Below are positions 61,196 to 64,000 of a stretch of 64,000 bases of DNA, piece after piece. Where the stretch lies: the NCBI RefSeq assembly GCF_016907875.1, contig NZ_JAFBCU010000001.1, positions 1,860,001-1,924,000 on the forward strand. Direction: 5' to 3'. This DNA comes from Arthrobacter roseus (lineage in GTDB: Bacteria > Actinomycetota > Actinomycetes > Actinomycetales > Micrococcaceae). Positions within the stretch are counted from its first letter, which is position 1, and the number at the start of each line of letters is the position of its first letter. Position numbers and translations under genes: made by a program. The notes beneath the pieces were generated by a model that saw only the letters and a program-made list of their open reading frames with translations, had not been told where the DNA came from and searched no databases.

Positions 61196-62971
61196 TCACT
61201 GACCGCTGCTGCCCTTTTCCGGCCTCGCGTCAACGCCAGCTTCCTTACGCTGCTGAGCCGTAATAGGCGCCGGCGCGGCTGTTAGTGGATCGAAGCCGTT
61301 GCCCGTCTTGGGAAAAGCGATGACGTCGCGGATCGAGTCTGTGCCTGCCAGCAACGCCACCACGCGGTCCCAGCCGAAAGCGATACCACCGTGTGGAGGT
61401 GCGCCATACTTGAAACCTTCCAGCAGAAAACCGAATTTCTCCTGCGTCTGCTCCTGGGTCAGTCCCATGACAGCGAAAACCCGCTCCTGCATGGCTCGGT
61501 CATGGATTCGGATTGAACCGCCACCGATCTCGTTGCCGTTGCACACGATGTCGTAGGCAAATGCCAGTGCTGATTCGGGATCCGAATCGAAGGTATCCAC
61601 GAATTCCGGCTTCGGTGCCGTGAAGGCGTGGTGAACGGCAGTCCATTTACCCGATCCAACGGCGACGTCTCCCGATTCAACGGCAGTGGCCGCTGGCTCA
61701 AACATCGGCGCATCAACGACCCAGACAAAAGACCATGCATCAGGATCGATCAGCCCGGTCCGGTGCCCGATTTCCACGCGGGCGGCGCCAAGCAGCCCAC
61801 GCATTGGAGCACGTTCGCCCGCACCGAAGAACACGCAGTCCCCGGGGGCTGCGCCCACCGCCTCGGCGAGACCTGCCCTTTCACTGTCCGTCAGGTTCTT
61901 CGCCACGGGGCCGGTCAACTCGCCATCGTCCTGGATCAGTACATACGCCAGGCCTTTGGCGCCCCTCTGCTTGGCCCACTCCTGCCAGGCGTCAAGCTGC
62001 CGGCGCGCCTGCGACGCACCGCCCGGCATGACAACCGCACCGACGTAGGGTGCCTGAAAAACGCGGAATGTGGTGTCCTTGAAGAAGCCGGTCAGCTCCG
62101 TCAGCTCCAGATCAAAGCGCAGATCCGGTTTGTCGGATCCGTACTTTGCCATCGCCTCGGTGTAGGTGATTCGCTGAATCGGGCGCGGCACCTCGACGTC
62201 GATAAGAGACCACAGCGCAGAAACAATGCGCTCCCCCAGTTCGATGATGTCCTTTTCCTCCACGAAACTGGCTTCGATGTCCAGCTGAGTGAACTCCGGC
62301 TGACGATCCGCCCGGAAGTCTTCGTCCCGGTAGCACCTGGCCAGCTGGTAGTACTTCTCCATGCCGCCCACCTGCAGCAACTGCTTGAACAGCTGTGGGG
62401 ACTGAGGAAGGGCGTACCAGGAACCCGGAGCAAGGCGTGCAGGCACAACAAAGTCCCGCGCTCCCTCAGGGGTTGACCGTGTCAACGTAGGAGTCTCGAT
62501 CTCGATATAGCCCTCCTGATGCAGGAGTCCTCGCGCAATGCGGTTTGCCTCAGAGCGCAGGCGCATATTGTGAGCTGGGCCGGGTCGTCGGAGATCCAGA
62601 TACCGGTGCCGCAAACGCGCTTCCTCGCCCACCTCGACGTGTTCATCTATCTGGAACGGCAAAGGCTCCGATGTGCTGAGGACCTTGACATTCTCGGCGA
62701 TCACCTCGACATCGCCGGTCGCCAGGGCAGCATTCTCATTACCGGCTGGCCGTTGCTGTACCGCTCCGGTGACCTGCAGGACGAACTCATTGCGGAGGGC
62801 ATTGAAGGCCTCCTCCTCGCGGACGACGACCTGCGCAAAACCGGACGCATCCCGTAAGTCAAGGAAGGCCACTCCACCGTGATCGCGACGACGGGCGACC
62901 CAGCCTGTCAGGGTTACGGTCTGTCCAATGTGCTCGGCCCGCAGGGTGCCGAGTTCATGTGTGCGCAGCAC
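61196..62971 (-). CDS. aspS: Aspartyl-tRNA synthetase
   Basis: Class II synthetase. 591 residues from GTG 62971 ([17 protein letters not shown]), with AAGGA 5 bases upstream; the longer frame to 63019 is unlikely. OB-fold anticodon domain, motif 2 [21 protein letters not shown], a bacterial GAD insert, and motif 3 [12 protein letters not shown]. The last 25 residues are basic/Gly-rich. Confidence 0.98.
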   Translation of the reverse strand: MLRTHELGTLRAEHIGQTVTLTGWVARRRDHGGVAFLDLRDASGFAQVVVREEEAFNALRNEFVLQVTGAVQQRPAGNENAALATGDVEVIAENVKVLSTSEPLPFQIDEHVEVGEEARLRHRYLDLRRPGPAHNMRLRSEANRIARGLLHQEGYIEIETPTLTRSTPEGARDFVVPARLAPGSWYALPQSPQLFKQLLQVGGMEKYYQLARCYRDEDFRADRQPEFTQLDIEASFVEEKDIIELGERIVSALWSLIDVEVPRPIQRITYTEAMAKYGSDKPDLRFDLELTELTGFFKDTTFRVFQAPYVGAVVMPGGASQARRQLDAWQEWAKQRGAKGLAYVLIQDDGELTGPVAKNLTDSERAGLAEAVGAAPGDCVFFGAGERAPMRGLLGAARVEIGHRTGLIDPDAWSFVWVVDAPMFEPAATAVESGDVAVGSGKWTAVHHAFTAPKPEFVDTFDSDPESALAFAYDIVCNGNEIGGGSIRIHDRAMQERVFAVMGLTQEQTQEKFGFLLEGFKYGAPPHGGIAFGWDRVVALLAGTDSIRDVIAFPKTGNGFDPLTAAPAPITAQQRKEAGVDARPEKGSSGQ

Positions 62972-63060
62972 AATGTTCCTTTCGGATTGCAGCAGCGGGT
63001 CCCAGGCATGGTCAATCATGCGCGTCCGCCGATAGAGTTGAATCGATCCTGACCGAGTTT

Positions 63061-63091
63061 ACCTTTGTGCAGGGAGTTCAAGCACAAAGGT
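63061..63091. promoter_or_regulatory. Inverted repeat between aspS and permease gene
   Basis: ACCTTTGTGC, an 11-base spacer, then GCACAAAGGT: perfect 10-bp arms. It lies 56 bases before the permease GTG and 90 bases from the aspS GTG. It may be a repressor operator or an RNA hairpin in the permease leader; I do not recognise a known consensus. Confidence 0.5.
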
Positions 63092-63146
63092 GTCGACGAC
63101 GACGGTCAGGTGGCACTGATCGGGCACCGGCAAAGGAGATATCTGG

Positions 63147-64000
63147 CGTGGCGATGACGAGCGCATCACATCCATCGCGGCGCCTCGGTGGCTTCGATGC
63201 AACCACCGTGGGGATCGGCTCCATGATCGGAGCCGGAGTATTCGTTGTTTTTCCACCCGCCGCCGCATCCGCCGGGACTCTCCTTCCATTGGCGCTCCTC
63301 TTGGCAGCTATCGTGGCGTTCTGCAACGCGGCAGCCACTGCCCAACTGGCGGCAATCCACCCACAAAGTGGCGGTACGTACATTTACGGCCGCCGGCAAC
63401 TGGGTCAATGGCCTGGGTTCATCGCAGGTTGGAGCTTCGTCACCGGGAAAACGGCATCGTGTGCCGCAATCGCCTATACGCTTGGCATTTATTTGCTGCC
63501 AGGAAACGAACGCGCAGCAGCTGTAGCCGCCGTCGTTGTAGTGACGGCCATCAACATGTTGGGTATCACCCGGACGGCTTGGGCGACGCGGATCATCGTT
63601 TCCATTGTTGTTGCGGTGCTCGCATTTGTTCTTGTGGTGGCATTCACGTCACCGGCCGTCAGCGAAGTTCCCACCCTCTCGACGTCGGCCTACGGAGTCC
63701 TGCAGGCCGCAGGGCTATTGTTCTTTGCCTTTGCCGGTTACGCACGCATCGCGACCATGGGCAGCGAAGTCCATGAACCCGAGAAGAATATCCCGCGCGC
63801 TGTCCTCGGCGCCCTCGGCTTCACCCTGGGCCTGTACGTGCTGCTCGCCTTGGCTCTGACTCATAGCCTCGGCCTCGACGGACTCGCTAGCTCAAGGGCG
63901 CCCTTACTGGCTGTTTTCGGAACGGCCGACGACGGCGTCAGCACCACAGCAGTAACTGTCGCCGCGGTACTCGCTTGCCTCGGCGGACTCCTGGCACTCG
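63147..64000 (+). CDS. APC family amino-acid permease, 3' end missing
   Basis: Amino-acid/polyamine transporter of the APC superfamily. GTG at 63147 has AAAGGAG 9 bases upstream (ATG at 63153 is an alternative); the frame stays open for 284 codons to the right edge, about two thirds of a normal permease. TM1 carries the substrate-binding TVGIGSMIGAGVF; SGGTYIYGRRQLGQWPGFIAGW and FFAFAGYARIATMGSEVHEPEKNIPR are further APC hallmarks. Seven or more membrane segments are visible. Substrate unknown. Divergent from aspS. Confidence 0.93.

Noticed and set aside
63020-63146. tRNA-like remnant (TTCAAGC) in the aspS/permease gap
   Set aside because: No cloverleaf, acceptor stem or anticodon arm can be drawn.

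Overview
The window is a chromosomal core region of a high-GC Gram-positive bacterium, most likely an actinobacterium of the Micrococcaceae (Arthrobacter-like). The signs are actinobacterial IHF downstream of pyrF, DUF3097 beside hrcA, the rpsD-alaS-ruvX-mltG-aroE-aroC-aroK-aroB-efp-nusB run, a helicase-degenerate PriA, and frequent GTG/TTG starts. GC looks to be in the high fifties by eye, low for Arthrobacter proper, so the genus is not assigned. I see no insertion sequence, prophage, CRISPR array, tRNA or rRNA. Nearly all genes are housekeeping genes and all but the two at the edges look intact.

Layout, left to right. 1-1645: the 3' part of an M13 metallopeptidase gene (+). 1674-10261 (-): hrcA-dnaJ-rsmE-phoH-ybeY-CNNM/CorC-era, then an LCP cell-wall ligase; this couples heat shock, ribosome maturation and envelope genes, with a CIRCE operator in front of hrcA. 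10389-11749 (+): DUF3097 and DUF4870 genes. 11746-14863 (-): lepA-hemW, with a structured lepA leader. 15181-15441 (+): rpsT. 15493-23407 (-): leuS-degV-comEA-comEC-holA, headed by a leucine-rich leader peptide and terminator (candidate attenuator). 23730-27203 (+): bifunctional PutA. 27278-29612 (-): glpF-glpK. 29811-32652 (+): aldo/keto reductase, alpha/beta hydrolase and GT4 glycosyltransferase, overlapping in series. 32663-47225 (-): pyrR-pyrB-pyrC-orf-carA-carB-pyrF, then mihF-gmk-rpoZ-coaBC-metK-priA, with a PyrR-binding RNA motif at the ribosome binding site of pyrR. 47344-48579 (+): PrsW-type membrane protease. 48608-59497 (-): rpsD, two small membrane proteins, alaS-ruvX-mltG-aroE-aroC-aroK-aroB-efp-nusB. 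59739-62971 (-): aspS-rarA. 63147-64000 (+): an APC amino-acid permease cut by the right edge.

The genes form long codirectional units with stop/start overlaps (ATGA, GTGA, TTGA). The pyr unit makes UMP de novo and leads into genes for nucleotide, CoA and S-adenosylmethionine supply, the aro unit makes chorismate, and the com unit makes the DNA-uptake channel. I found no clearly new multi-gene system. The most interesting signals are regulatory or structural: the leuS leader peptide/terminator, the PyrR RNA element overlapping the translation start region, an exact 32-bp palindrome inside rarA, the lepA leader fold, inverted repeats in front of putA and between aspS and the permease, and the Toprim-like pattern in DUF3097. 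All calls come from reading the sequence; no database search was run.
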